64,000 nt of DNA from Pseudomonas sp. PIC25 (GCF_002286785.1 NZ_MUJY01000187.1:1-64000); one strand, 5' to 3'. Positions 50,772 through 60,257 are shown, counted from the first letter of the stretch. Notes: generated by a model not told the origin, from the letters alone. Numbers and translations: made by a program.

Positions 50772-52457
50772 TCATGATGCGAGTAATTCCTCAGCCGAAT
50801 GCATGCCAATGCCGGTCAATGATTGGAGGGCGTCGAGAGCGCTGGAGTTGTCGATAAAGTGCAATGTTTTCCAGCCCAGTTCGGCGGCTGAAGTGATGTT
50901 CTCGGCAGCATCATCGATCAGAAGACTTTGTTCAGGTTTATAGCCGGAGCGTTCACAGGCAATTTCGAAGAAGCGCCGGTCAGGCTTCCGGCAGCCCTCC
51001 TTGGAAGAATCGACTATCAGATCGATTACATGATCGAGGTCAATCAACTTGCGCCAGTAGGGCTCCCACTCGACCACGTTGTTAGTGAGAATGCCTACCT
51101 TGTAGCCGGCTGCCTTGAGTGTATGCACCGCAGCAATCATGGCTGAATTGGCCTGCACGTCAGTGAACCACTGCTGGCCGAACCGGCTCAGTTGCGCACG
51201 CGATAGATCCACCGTTGGGTCGTTACGCCGTAGAGCCTCGGCCAACCGTCTTCCCCACTCCGCTTCACTGAGCAATGCGTTCTCAATGGGGGCCAGCGCT
51301 GGTACACCGAGCTCCGAGGCTACATCGAGAACCGCTCGCTCCAGCGCCGCTCGTGTCAGGCCGGTCTTGCAACGGTATTGCTCGAACAGCTCTGCAATCG
51401 GTGGGGACAAAACGCCTCCGAAATCGAACCAAATCATCTTCAATGCTGCTGTCTCGCTTTGCAAGAGGCGGTCCGAGGCCATTGGGGCCAACTCCAGTTC
51501 AGCATGGGCGACGCTCGCACCGTCTTGCTCTACCTCTACCTTTATCCCAATAGTCTGACCATCTTCGAGAAAATGTAGCTCTTTCTCTTTCACGTGATAG
51601 CGAGTCTCCAGACCGAATTCTGCGAAGCGGGTAAAGGTTACCTTGCACCGTGACAGCAACAGCATATTGGGCTCGGTGGCGTGATAACGCTTGGCGGCGA
51701 CCAGAGCAACCTGACGAAAACCTTCGAGTAGCAACATGCCAGGGATATGGTCCAGCGGATGATCGAAAATAGCTGGGTTATCTTGGTCGACGATCAGGCT
51801 CGCGGAAAAACCGTCGCCTCGATCATTCAGATTGCGTCCCAAGACAACATTGCTCAGCCAATGCCGGCCTACCTGAGTCGGAGCCAGGGGCTCTGGGCGT
51901 TGTACCCGTGGATCGGCATCCCTCGGTACGGTCGTCAGACCACGAGCCCTGAGCTTGTTCCATGTAGCACTTGGCATCCATCGGGCACTTGCACCCTCTT
52001 GCCGGGCCGCAACCTCTCCGTCGATCAGCAATTGCAGCTCCATCGTCACCCCCGCCAAGACACTACCGCGCCAGTGATGGTCCACGACTCGGATATCGAT
52101 CCTTGCTGAGGCAGGTCGGTTGCCGACACGCAATAAGCTGCGATTTATCAAGCGGGTTTCGCTGCCGCTGTAAAGAAACTTGTCTTTAGGGTCGACTCCC
52201 AGGAACGCATGGGAAACATAGATGAATGCTTGGCGAAGCACCTCCATCAACAGAAGCATGTCGTAGTGCTTTCCACCATGGGCGTGCTCGCTGAAATAAC
52301 TGTGCGTGCGCGGAAGCTGCGCAGCGCACTGGAAATGATCGTCACCGAGACGATGGGCACCTGTCAGGAACACTTCACTGACAGCGGCGCGATGGACCAT
52401 GCTACGGGGAACTGTGTTCTCGTAGTGAATGGTGGTGTCGTTTAGAACACGGGACAT
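50772..52457 (-). CDS. AfsA-like butyrolactone synthase fused to HAD phosphatase
   Basis: This 561-residue protein has two AfsA hotdog repeats: ~10-150 (VSEVFLTGAHRLGDDHFQCA, LMEVLRQAFIYVSHAF) and ~190-330 (SNVVLGRNLNDRGDGFSASL, FDHPLDHIPGMLLLEGFRQV). A HAD domain follows at ~340-555 with WFDFGGVLSPP (nucleophile Asp, the YihX/sEH-like DxG variant), ILTNN, CRKPDRRFF and SLLIDDAAENI. In Streptomyces, AfsA joins a beta-keto acyl chain to DHAP and a phosphatase removes phosphate on the way to gamma-butyrolactones; this protein seems to combine both steps. AAGGAGAACCAGAC before ATG 52457 is an ideal ribosome site. It is cargo inside the tra cluster. Confidence 0.88.
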   Translation of the reverse strand: MSRVLNDTTIHYENTVPRSMVHRAAVSEVFLTGAHRLGDDHFQCAAQLPRTHSYFSEHAHGGKHYDMLLLMEVLRQAFIYVSHAFLGVDPKDKFLYSGSETRLINRSLLRVGNRPASARIDIRVVDHHWRGSVLAGVTMELQLLIDGEVAARQEGASARWMPSATWNKLRARGLTTVPRDADPRVQRPEPLAPTQVGRHWLSNVVLGRNLNDRGDGFSASLIVDQDNPAIFDHPLDHIPGMLLLEGFRQVALVAAKRYHATEPNMLLLSRCKVTFTRFAEFGLETRYHVKEKELHFLEDGQTIGIKVEVEQDGASVAHAELELAPMASDRLLQSETAALKMIWFDFGGVLSPPIAELFEQYRCKTGLTRAALERAVLDVASELGVPALAPIENALLSEAEWGRRLAEALRRNDPTVDLSRAQLSRFGQQWFTDVQANSAMIAAVHTLKAAGYKVGILTNNVVEWEPYWRKLIDLDHVIDLIVDSSKEGCRKPDRRFFEIACERSGYKPEQSLLIDDAAENITSAAELGWKTLHFIDNSSALDALQSLTGIGMHSAEELLAS

Positions 52458-53141
52458 GTCTGGTTCTCCTTGATAGACAATTGCAGGGGCTTGATTCAAA
52501 ACGGTTATGGATTGGCGACAACGTGATTTCGTCGGGGTGGAGACGCGATTGACCGCGGGAATTCCTCGATTCACTGTCGTACCGCTCTGGAATCGGATAG
52601 ATAGGCAGCGCTTTTCCGGCCCGGTGGGCACTGGGAAATCAACGGCTCGTTCGCTAAGGACCGGTCGATCTATCGGCGGCGGTGTTGATACTGCTTGGCA
52701 GAGAACTAAGCCTCACGAGGTGATCTTCGGATACCAGTGCACCGCACTATTAGCCGATGACGATGAAGAGGCTTTCGGTTATGTGCCCTTGTTTTCTTGT
52801 GAGCCGAGTAGAGTGCTGGTTCACCGGTTTGCGTGGCCTTGTAGAACATGATGACGCTGAAGGAGGAGCCGGCTACCCCGATTGCATTCCTGGTGGCGAA
52901 GCCGCTTTCCCTGATGACAAAAGCCATAATCGTCCCTCTAGGCATTTGATGACCAAAGCCTACCAATCCCAGTTCGAGAAGACTCCTGGGTGGTTCACTC
53001 CCTAATACTGAAATGGTTGGCATTTGGTTTCTTTTCTAGATTGGGCGTCTCAGAAAATAGTAAGACCAAAGAGCGCGACGGCTTTTCCCCAGGTTGCAAT
53101 GTAAGGCTGCGATTGAATGCCAGGACGAATACATATTGCAC
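52458..53141. other. 684-bp gap upstream of AfsA-HAD gene
   Basis: No firm gene. A minus-strand frame at 52706-52927 (73 residues, MAFVIRESGFATRNAIGVAG) has AGAGGGACGATT before its ATG and could be a small peptide gene. A plus-strand frame at 52507-52851 looks like chance. The gap must include the AfsA-HAD promoter. It also separates TIGR03747 from RAQPRD, which are adjacent or near in related ICEs. Confidence 0.35.
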
Positions 53142-53891
53142 CTAGATATATTTCTTAAAGCTTCCCGCCGCGATATTCACGGCAATGCCCAGCAACACCG
53201 CACTGGGCACCAGGATCAGCAACGGACTGACGCTGACCGGCAGTGCCAGATAGATCACCCAAGGCAATACTGCCAGCGGCATCAGCGCGGCCTTGGCGCG
53301 GTGATAGACAAATCCTGATTCCCGGCCCGCGCCGAATCGCCGGATATCCCGCCGCACCAGGCCATCGACGAGCCCCACGAATGCCGCCATCACGAACAGG
53401 GGCAGCGTCAGGCACAGCACCAATAGCCGCACCAGGAAGACCAGCACCGTATAGGCCGCCGCGATCAAGTAGCCCTCCAGGAAGCTACTCAGTCGGCCGA
53501 GGTAGTAGCGGAAGTTCTTCGCCTGGCTGTGGCTGTCGGCACGGGCTTGCGCCGAGGCGTCCTGCATCCATTCCAGTAGTCCACTCTTGACGAATATCCA
53601 CTCGTAGCCGCCTTCGACCAGGCGGTGGGCCGTGCGCCCTGGCTCCTGCACGACGACGCTGCGGGTGAACTGGCTGGAGAGTTGATTCAACTCGTAGCCC
53701 AGCATGCCCTGGGCGTGGCGCCAGCCCTGGTCGGGCCAGAAGGCATGCATGCCGACGCACTCGATCAGAATGCACAGCATCAACGAGCCGCAGAGCACGC
53801 CGACGAAGCGAAACGGCAGCGTCACGAGGCTCGCGATGAATCCCTGCTGCCGAACCTGCTGACGTTGTGCGGTAGCAACCGGATCGCTCAT
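53142..53891 (-). CDS. ICE membrane protein, TIGR03747 family (PFL_4697)
   Basis: This 249-residue protein has four or more membrane segments: LVTLPFRFVGVLCGSLMLCI (~22-45), LIAAAYTVLVFLVRLLVLCL plus the following stretch (~140-175), and two at the C-terminus (LMPLAVLPWVIYLALP, PLLILVPSAVLLGIAVNIAA). It matches TIGR03747, which always follows TraD in PFGI-1 ICEs. ATG 53891 overlaps the traD stop. Possibly a TraD helper in the membrane. Confidence 0.92.
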   Translation of the reverse strand: MSDPVATAQRQQVRQQGFIASLVTLPFRFVGVLCGSLMLCILIECVGMHAFWPDQGWRHAQGMLGYELNQLSSQFTRSVVVQEPGRTAHRLVEGGYEWIFVKSGLLEWMQDASAQARADSHSQAKNFRYYLGRLSSFLEGYLIAAAYTVLVFLVRLLVLCLTLPLFVMAAFVGLVDGLVRRDIRRFGAGRESGFVYHRAKAALMPLAVLPWVIYLALPVSVSPLLILVPSAVLLGIAVNIAAGSFKKYI

Positions 53892-56041
53892 GGCCGCTGC
53901 TCATCCATGGACTGAGGCTCCAAGCCTTCCAGGAGGTCATCGGGCAGGGCGCTGTCCTGGAGTCCGGCCGGGGATGGGCTATTCCACCAGTCGCCCGCAT
54001 CGACATAGTGCTGCCGCATGTAGCGGGCCAGCTCCTGCAGGTCATGAGGCATGGCCTCGTCCGGATCGGGTGCCGGCAGAGGCATGCGGATCTTCCACAG
54101 GTGGCCACCCTCGATCAGCGCGAAGGCCTGCCCCTTGGGCAACGCCACCACATGCGCCGGCTCGATCAGCGGCACACTGGTAGCGCTGATGCGATCCTGG
54201 GTATTGGAGGTGAAGGCCGTATTGCCTTGCGGGTCGGAGCTGTCCGTGGCGCCGCTCACCAGCGAGGTGGCATAGACCTCGACCTTGGGCAACTGGCGCG
54301 TCAGCAATTCCGCCGTGGCGGTTTCGCGCACCCGCAGCATGATCAGGTTGTTGAAGTTGCCTACCACCTGGCCGGCCTTGGCGCGGCTGCCGATGCGTGC
54401 CTCGATGTCGCTGAGCGTCTGCGTGTAGGCGGTGACCTGGACGCCGGCGCCGCCGCCCTTGTTGACCATGGGAATGAATTCCTCGCCCATGAGTTCGGCG
54501 AATTCATCGGCGTGGACATTGATGGGAATCTTGGCGCCGGCGGCCGCACCCGGCAGCCCGTCGTCCACACCGAACTTGTAGATGTGGCCGGCGACCGACA
54601 CCAGGTCGGCGAACATGGAGTTGCCCACGGCGGCCGCCACCTCGGTGTCCGACAGCGCGTCCAGGCCCACGTAAACGATGGCCCGTTTGCGGATCACCTG
54701 CATCCAATCGAAGATCGGTCGCGGGTCGTTCAGATCGGAGTAGCTGGGCGCCAGCAACTGGGCGATCTTGCCGGTAGTGAGCTTCTCCAGCAGCGGCAGG
54801 AGGCTGGCAACGATCTTGTCGAAATAGGTGCGGTCGTAGCGCACGGCTGACCGCAAGCCATCCAGTACCGGGTCGTAGACGCGTACCTGGGAGAGGTATT
54901 GCTCGATCGCCACCACACGCTTCTCGCGGCCGATCATGTGGCGGGGGATGTTCTTGTCGTTGAGGCGGGCCTCCAACTGGACGATCACGTCCCAGGCCTT
55001 GGGCTCGGTCCTGGCGAAAAACTGCGCGGCGTACTCGATGAACAACGCATCGATGTTGATGACGTGGCGTTGGATCAGCAGGTAGTCCGGTCGCTGGCCC
55101 AGCTCGACCAGGGCGCGGGCGATGATGTTGACGAAGCGCCAAGCGAATTCGCGGAAGGCCGCCGAATTCCCTTCGCCGGAGAGCTGGCCGGCGATGCGCG
55201 TGGCCACTTCGGAGATTCGCCCGAACCGGCCCACGGCGTTGTAACGGGCGGAGATGTCCGGCCAACCCAGATGAAAGACGTAGAACTCGCCCTCGCGGCC
55301 GGCGCGCTTGGCCTCCACGTACATGCGCTTGAGCAGGTCCGCATCGCCCTTGGGATCGATGACGATCACCACCTCGTGCTCGCCGTTGACCTGACGGCGG
55401 ATATCCTGGGTGATGAACAGTTCGGCGAGTCGCGTCTTGCCGACGCGGGTGGTGCCGGTGACCAGCGTATGGCCCACGCGCTCGCTGAGCGGGAGCGTGA
55501 CGTCGACTTCCTCCGGTTCGATGCCGTGCAGGCGGGGAAGACCGCCCACCGGGGGCAGGGGGCGCACGGGATTGATCGCGCTGTCCCAGGCCGACAGGCG
55601 CGCCAGCCTCGACAGGGGAAATGGCGCGAACTCCAGCCGCTCCTCCAGACGGCGGGCGAAGCGGTAAAACGGTGTCGGTTCCACGTAGCGACGGAATTCC
55701 GGCCGATAGGTCTGCATCAGTCGGTGGGTGTGGCGCTGATCCCAGCGAAAGCCGCGCCCGAGAAACAAGCGTTGCTGGCTCACCGGTACCTCGCGGCTGG
55801 TCATCACATAGCGCGGCAGGCGACGAATGTTGCGGCGGTAGCGCAGGATCACCCGCGCTTCGCGCCAGCGGATGGCGCCGAAGGCGAGAAAGCACAGAGC
55901 GCCGCCCCAGCCCAACGAAGGATTCAACGCCAGCGTCCAGGGGGCGGCTACGCAGAGCAGTGCCGCCCCGGCACAGACTGCGACCGTGTACAGCTCCACC
56001 GCCGGGCGCAGCAGAACTTCGATGGCATGCGCCTGAGCCAT
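53888..56041 (-). CDS. traD: Type IV coupling protein TraD (SXT/TOL subfamily)
   Basis: This 717-residue protein delivers the relaxase-DNA complex to the mating channel. Two N-terminal membrane segments (~16-55) precede the motor domain with Walker A HTLVTGTTRVGKTRLAELF (~195-203), Walker B VIVIDPKGDADL, NVHADEFAELMGEEFIPMVN and GVQVTAYTQTL. It matches TIGR03743. It overlaps TIGR03747 by 4 bp, and PFL_4695 ends 1 bp before its ATG. The gene is intact. Confidence 0.95.
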   Translation of the reverse strand: MAQAHAIEVLLRPAVELYTVAVCAGAALLCVAAPWTLALNPSLGWGGALCFLAFGAIRWREARVILRYRRNIRRLPRYVMTSREVPVSQQRLFLGRGFRWDQRHTHRLMQTYRPEFRRYVEPTPFYRFARRLEERLEFAPFPLSRLARLSAWDSAINPVRPLPPVGGLPRLHGIEPEEVDVTLPLSERVGHTLVTGTTRVGKTRLAELFITQDIRRQVNGEHEVVIVIDPKGDADLLKRMYVEAKRAGREGEFYVFHLGWPDISARYNAVGRFGRISEVATRIAGQLSGEGNSAAFREFAWRFVNIIARALVELGQRPDYLLIQRHVINIDALFIEYAAQFFARTEPKAWDVIVQLEARLNDKNIPRHMIGREKRVVAIEQYLSQVRVYDPVLDGLRSAVRYDRTYFDKIVASLLPLLEKLTTGKIAQLLAPSYSDLNDPRPIFDWMQVIRKRAIVYVGLDALSDTEVAAAVGNSMFADLVSVAGHIYKFGVDDGLPGAAAGAKIPINVHADEFAELMGEEFIPMVNKGGGAGVQVTAYTQTLSDIEARIGSRAKAGQVVGNFNNLIMLRVRETATAELLTRQLPKVEVYATSLVSGATDSSDPQGNTAFTSNTQDRISATSVPLIEPAHVVALPKGQAFALIEGGHLWKIRMPLPAPDPDEAMPHDLQELARYMRQHYVDAGDWWNSPSPAGLQDSALPDDLLEGLEPQSMDEQRP

Positions 56042-56042
56042 C

Positions 56043-56576
56043 TCACTGCTCGATGCCGGTAGCGGTAATCAGCACGGGGTAATGCCGAAGGCCCAGCCGC
56101 TGAGCCAGATCGTCCCCCGATACCGGCGACAGCATCAGACCCGGTGCCTGGCGGCGGAGCGCTTCGAGGCCGGTTGGAGAGGCCACGTTGACGACCAGAC
56201 CGACAGCGCCGAGCGCCTGCAAGGCGGCATGGTGTTGTCGAAGCCAGGCATGCGAGCGGTCGTCGTCGCCAACCAGAAACAGCGGAGCGAGCCCCGGCGC
56301 CTGAATGACCCGCGATGCCACGTCGCCTGGGGTCAACAGCGCTGAGCGCACGGGCAGCATGTCCGCTTCAGTGAAGCTACGCGCTGGTGGCTGCGGGACC
56401 TGAATCGTTGGCGCTGCGGCTGGACCGGACGAAGGCTGCAAGTTCAGGGCGCGGTAGTAGGGCAGGGCCGACGTGGTGCCCCCGCGATCCTCCACGACGA
56501 TCAGCGGCGGATGGGCCAGAAGCGGTCCCGAAGCACTGAGCGCCAGCACGCAGGTCGCGATCAGGCGCGCGTTCAT
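56043..56576 (-). CDS. ICE conjugation protein, PFL_4695 family (TIGR03765)
   Basis: This 177-residue exported protein has a signal peptide (IATCVLALSASGPLLAHPPL) and a mature domain with the family blocks LIVVEDRGGTTSALPYYRAL, LPVRSALLTPGDVASR and GLRHYPVLITATGIEQ. It lies between the lytic transglycosylase gene and traD in all ICEs of this class that I recall. ATG 56576 overlaps the previous stop by 4 bp. Exact role unknown. Confidence 0.9.
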   Translation of the reverse strand: MNARLIATCVLALSASGPLLAHPPLIVVEDRGGTTSALPYYRALNLQPSSGPAAAPTIQVPQPPARSFTEADMLPVRSALLTPGDVASRVIQAPGLAPLFLVGDDDRSHAWLRQHHAALQALGAVGLVVNVASPTGLEALRRQAPGLMLSPVSGDDLAQRLGLRHYPVLITATGIEQ

Positions 56577-57148
56577 GGCGACGCCACCCGGGCAGCGGCT
56601 GATGACTGCGGACCGGAGACACGTACCAGATGCCGGTGCACGCTGCGCCGGTAACGCGCGGCGGGTTCCCCACCGGCTGGCCGGTGGTAGCGGCCGATGG
56701 CGATCAACCAGTCCTCACCGGGCCTGTGCTGCTCACGCAGGATCTCGGCCGCAATGGCGAGATTGCGGTACGGGTCCAGCAGCTCGCAGGGATGCTCGAA
56801 ACGCTGGGCTTGGTAGCCGAGATTGATCTGGCCGAGCCCCGCATCGATGCGGGTGGGCGGTACCTGTCGAAGGGCGCGCTGCAAGCCGGCGCAGGCTTCG
56901 GCCTGGGTGGCGTAGCGCTTGGGTGAGCCGGCGACATTGAGCGACCACGGCCAGGGCACCACGCGGCCGCGTCGGGTCATGCCGCTTTCCTGCAGCGCCA
57001 CCGCGTAGAGCACGGCGGCGGGCACCTCGGCCTGCCGCGCCGCCAGTTGGTAGGCCGGTGGCGGCACCTCCTGGGCAAGGACGGCGCCGCTCAGGGTGAG
57101 CAGCGTAGCCAGCCCCAGGCGAAGCCGCGCTACGGCAGGCGCTGCCAT
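56573..57148 (-). CDS. Lytic transglycosylase (SLT domain) of the mating apparatus
   Basis: This 191-residue protein has a signal peptide (LRLGLATLLTLSGAVLAQEV) and an SLT domain with the catalytic Glu in AVLYAVALQESGMTR, then RIDAGLGQINLGYQAQRF and NLAIAAEILREQH. It opens peptidoglycan for the T4SS. Its start (ATG 57148) overlaps the TIGR03759 gene by 19 bp. Upstream in-frame codons are the reading shadow of that gene. Confidence 0.92.
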   Translation of the reverse strand: MAAPAVARLRLGLATLLTLSGAVLAQEVPPPAYQLAARQAEVPAAVLYAVALQESGMTRRGRVVPWPWSLNVAGSPKRYATQAEACAGLQRALRQVPPTRIDAGLGQINLGYQAQRFEHPCELLDPYRNLAIAAEILREQHRPGEDWLIAIGRYHRPAGGEPAARYRRSVHRHLVRVSGPQSSAAARVASP

Positions 57149-57858
57149 TGGCCGTTGACCTCGCGCACCACGGCCGGCAACTCGCCGGCCAGTCCCAGGG
57201 ACAGCCAGCGTCCGCCGTCGTGGTTGAGCGTGATGGTGCGCCTTTGCACCTTGCTGGGATCGATGCCGGCCTGGGTCGCCCAGCGCCGAATCCGCGCATC
57301 GTCCTGGCGGCTGCCCACCATGTAAAGATCGAACGTGGCGCCAGCCTGCTGCAGGGCCTTCACCCGTTCCGTGCAAGCGGCGCAGTCCTCTTTGACGAAG
57401 ACGGCCAAACGACCGGAGCCGGTGAGCGCAGGGCTGGAGGCGGCGCTCGCCTCCGGCAAGGTCACGCGCGGCTGGCCGGGGTACAACCGCCGCCAGGCAT
57501 CGTCATAGGCGCGCTGATAGGCCAGCAACTTCTCGACCCGTCGTGCTTCGATGCGCACCTGCAATTCGGCGTAGTGGCGGCGTTCGTCGTCCGAGCGGGC
57601 CTCGATTCCCAGCGCCGTCAGCGGATCGAGATTGGGTGAGTGGACACCCAGCGGCCCCTGCATCAACTGGCGATAGCGGGTCCATTCTTCCGCATCCAGT
57701 CCCCAGTTGCGGGCCTTGCCCGTGTCCAGATCGGCCTCGGCCGAGGCGCGCGTCTGGCTGCGGACGAGCTGGGTGTCGGTGCGCGGGTTCTGCGCAACGC
57801 TCGCAGAACCGGCGAGGGCAGTGAAGATGGCGGCGAAGGCGACGGCCAACCGGTACAT
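57130..57858 (-). CDS. ICE conjugation protein, TIGR03759 family (PFL_4693)
   Basis: This 242-residue exported protein has a signal peptide (VAFAAIFTALAGSASVAQNP), a helical N-terminal half (WGLDAEEWTRYRQLMQGPLG), and a C-terminal thioredoxin-like domain with CxxC (LAVFVKEDCAACTERVKALQ). The CAAC pair suggests redox or disulphide handling in the periplasm. GTAGGAGGCCTC before ATG 57858 is a strong ribosome site. It belongs to the pilL-TIGR03759-SLT-PFL_4695-traD operon. Confidence 0.92.
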   Translation of the reverse strand: MYRLAVAFAAIFTALAGSASVAQNPRTDTQLVRSQTRASAEADLDTGKARNWGLDAEEWTRYRQLMQGPLGVHSPNLDPLTALGIEARSDDERRHYAELQVRIEARRVEKLLAYQRAYDDAWRRLYPGQPRVTLPEASAASSPALTGSGRLAVFVKEDCAACTERVKALQQAGATFDLYMVGSRQDDARIRRWATQAGIDPSKVQRRTITLNHDGGRWLSLGLAGELPAVVREVNGQWQRLP

Positions 57859-57866
57859 GAGGCCTC

Positions 57867-58514
57867 CTACGGGACGGTCAGCCGCCGCTCTTCGCCATTA
57901 ACACGGAACACCGCGGAGCGGTCGTCGAACTCCTGCAAACGCCAGTCGCCGATGACGTCGCCGACCCGCAGCAATCGAACCAACGCCAAGTTGCGCGTAC
58001 CGGCCGGAGACACGGACAGCAGCCGTTCGCCGCCGCGAAGCTCGATACCAAGGAGGCTGAATGGCGGTGCAACCACGGTGGGTTTGGGCGGGGTGATGGC
58101 GCGTGGCCGAGGGGCCGGTGTGGGAGCGGTGCGCGTCTTCTTCAGCGCGCCGGCCAACTGCTCAACCTGCGCGTTCAGCGCCTCAACGTCACTGCGTTCG
58201 GCACGGGCGTCCAGGGCTTGCTCAAGTTGAACCAGCCGCCGATCCATGTCCTGGCGAGCGGCGTCGAAGTCGGAGCGGGTGATCGAGGCAGGGCGACTCG
58301 TCAGGGCGGCGACTTGCTGTTCCAGCTCGGTAGCGCGCGCAGTGAGGGCCTGGACCTCTTGATCGGTAGCGCTGCCTTGAGCCCGCTCGCTGAGCCGGTG
58401 AAGCTCGATACCGAATACGATTGCTGCGCCGGTGATCAGCAGTAGCCAGAGGTAGGCGACGGCCAACCACAGCCCGCTGCGGCGCGACTGGGACATCTCG
58501 GCGGCCGGCATCAT
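57867..58514 (-). CDS. ICE inner-membrane coiled-coil protein (PilP-like C-terminus)
   Basis: This 215-residue protein has one membrane anchor (LWLAVAYLWLLLITGAAIVF, ~17-38), a periplasmic coiled coil (~40-125, VQALTARATELEQQVAALTS), a Pro-rich stretch, and a small beta domain with LLGIELRGGERLLSVSPAGT and RLLRVGDVIGDWRLQEF, which resembles type IV pilus PilP-like domains. ATG 58514 overlaps the PilL-like stop. It is probably a pilus-alignment-type partner of the PilL-like lipoprotein. Confidence 0.75.
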   Translation of the reverse strand: MMPAAEMSQSRRSGLWLAVAYLWLLLITGAAIVFGIELHRLSERAQGSATDQEVQALTARATELEQQVAALTSRPASITRSDFDAARQDMDRRLVQLEQALDARAERSDVEALNAQVEQLAGALKKTRTAPTPAPRPRAITPPKPTVVAPPFSLLGIELRGGERLLSVSPAGTRNLALVRLLRVGDVIGDWRLQEFDDRSAVFRVNGEERRLTVP

Positions 58515-59068
58515 GGCTGCGCCTCGGCATCGTCGGCGGAACCAGGGGAAACCGGTGGAGGCGCGACCTCGGCGGGGCGCTGGACAAAGCACACGACCCG
58601 CCGAACGTCATCGACCTGGAGTTCCCAGGCCGGTCCGGCCAGAGTGAGCAGCGCCTCCCGCAGGATCAGGGGGCCGAGGTGGCGGTGCGCGGCCGGCAGA
58701 GGAAGCCGGAACAGCGCCGCCTCCGCGGGGGACGCCTCACAGAGGCGGTACCCGGTATGGCGGAGCACATGCCGGAGGCCTTCGCCGACAGTCACCGCCT
58801 CTGCGGAAGAAGGGATCGAAACCTCGACCACTTGTTCGAGGAGGTTGCGCTGTTCCGCGGTCGGCACAAGCTCGACCAAGGTGTAGCGGCCGTAGCGCAC
58901 CACCCGAATCCAGTCGGCAGGGGCATGCGTCGCAGAGCCTTCGGTGGAGACAACGGGAGCGCCCGGAGGCGGCGGGGAACTGGCGCAACCGCCGACCAAG
59001 GCCAGCACCGTGGTCAGATAACCCGCGAGCCCGAACCGTGCGGCGGCGAGAGAACTGGTCGGAGGCAT
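58511..59068 (-). CDS. PilL N-terminal-like ICE lipoprotein (TIGR03748)
   Basis: This 185-residue lipoprotein has a lipobox TTVLALVGGCASSP (~28) and a mature domain with VRYGRYTLVELVPTAEQRNL, VGEGLRHVLRHTGYRLCEAS and GPLILREALLTLAGPAWELQ, the STN/secretin-N-like fold of PilL. It matches TIGR03748. It opens the 59068-53142 operon, divergent from the gene at 59184. ATG 59068 has GACC before it and no strong Shine-Dalgarno sequence. The C-terminal tail is Pro/Ser/Ala-rich. Confidence 0.88.
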   Translation of the reverse strand: MPPTSSLAAARFGLAGYLTTVLALVGGCASSPPPPGAPVVSTEGSATHAPADWIRVVRYGRYTLVELVPTAEQRNLLEQVVEVSIPSSAEAVTVGEGLRHVLRHTGYRLCEASPAEAALFRLPLPAAHRHLGPLILREALLTLAGPAWELQVDDVRRVVCFVQRPAEVAPPPVSPGSADDAEAQP

Positions 59069-59183
59069 GGGGACGACCCTCAAGAATCTTGAGGGAAGAC
59101 CGTTACATCGAAGGGGGAGAGGGGCAGCAATCAATAGGACATGGGCTTTCCCCGCATTTGGGACCAACGAAAGGACAAACCTC

Positions 59184-60236
59184 ATGGAGCAACACGACTG
59201 GGAAGTTCGCTATCAGGATCGATACTTGCTCACGGACAGCGGAACAGCCCTTGTATGGCCGTTCCTCAACGTGGCCAAGGGCGATGGCCCTTACGAGCTG
59301 TTTCTCGACACCAACGCGCTGAGCAAAACCCAATGGGTGGACCAGCTGCCTACCGAAATCCTCCGGCGGGTGGTGGTCAATCCATGGCCAGCACTGATGG
59401 AGCAATGGCTATCGAACCCCGAGTTCCGCAATGACTCCACCCAGCGAATCAAGGATATGGTCGCGCCATTGGCGGATCGGGGTGTTCACTTTCGTCCCAG
59501 CTACGCCCGCGAGCAGACCACCTTGCTGAGCAAGAACGAAACGCTCTGGCGGTATCAGTGCAGTTTGCTGTTCCCCTACATCGCCATCATGAGATCGCTG
59601 ATGCGGGAGAAGGTCAGTCCGGAGGAGGCTCTGGCGCGGCTGGATACGTTCGTTCATGCCGATGTGCCGCGATTTGCAGGGAGCGTCATGTTGATGGCGC
59701 TGGCTGTTCTCCTCAAGTCAAAGCAATCCATGAAGCTGCCAGGGGCCAGCAAGCCCGCGTATTCGTATCTGGATTCATTCCTCGCTTTTCAACCGGCGAA
59801 GAAGGGTGAGAAGGATCACATCAACATTCCGTATCTGCGCAACCGGTCGGGTGATCTCTCGCTCTGGTATGCGGTGCCAACGCTCCGGCAACAGGGTTAC
59901 GACTTCATTGGCGAGCCCGTGCTCGTCACGGCCGACAACGTCTTGCACCGCGTCATCTTGCGCCTGATTCCGCCCGTTTTGAGTGAGACAGGTATGGCCG
60001 GCTTCTATGTTGCGTCCGATGAGTTGCATCGTGAGTTGCAAGCAAGAATCTTGAAGGCTGCACGAGATATTCAGGTGCGGCGGTCTCCTGGTCCGGAGGA
60101 GATTGCTCCGCGCCTGGAAACACAATTTCGATTGGCCCAGGAATGGTGCGAGCGCCCAGAGGAGAAGAAAGCGCTGGAAGAGGCATGGCTGGAGTGGTGC
60201 AAGCCGGGGATCGGCGTCAAGCCAATATTGGCTTGA
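59184..60236 (+). CDS. Hypothetical ICE protein with PIN-like N-terminal motif
   Basis: This 350-residue soluble protein begins MEQHDWEVRYQDRYLLTDSG. The segment YELFLDTNALSKTQWV resembles the first strand of a PIN domain, with later acidic residues (LARLDTFVHADVPRFA, TADNVLHRVILR) that could fill the other metal positions, but the match is loose. AAAGGACAAACCTC precedes ATG 59184. It is divergent from the pilL operon and convergent with the zinc-ribbon gene at 60319, with a strong terminator between. Function unknown. Confidence 0.65.
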   Translation: MEQHDWEVRYQDRYLLTDSGTALVWPFLNVAKGDGPYELFLDTNALSKTQWVDQLPTEILRRVVVNPWPALMEQWLSNPEFRNDSTQRIKDMVAPLADRGVHFRPSYAREQTTLLSKNETLWRYQCSLLFPYIAIMRSLMREKVSPEEALARLDTFVHADVPRFAGSVMLMALAVLLKSKQSMKLPGASKPAYSYLDSFLAFQPAKKGEKDHINIPYLRNRSGDLSLWYAVPTLRQQGYDFIGEPVLVTADNVLHRVILRLIPPVLSETGMAGFYVASDELHRELQARILKAARDIQVRRSPGPEEIAPRLETQFRLAQEWCERPEEKKALEEAWLEWCKPGIGVKPILA

Positions 60237-60257
60237 AGCCGAAACCTACGTGACAGG

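Noticed and set aside
52507..52851. 114-codon plus-strand frame upstream of the AfsA-HAD gene
   Set aside because: Overlaps the likely promoter of the AfsA-HAD gene, lacks a ribosome site, and the translation has no domain.
54899..56062. 387-codon plus-strand frame opposite traD
   Set aside because: Antisense shadow of a motif-complete coupling protein.
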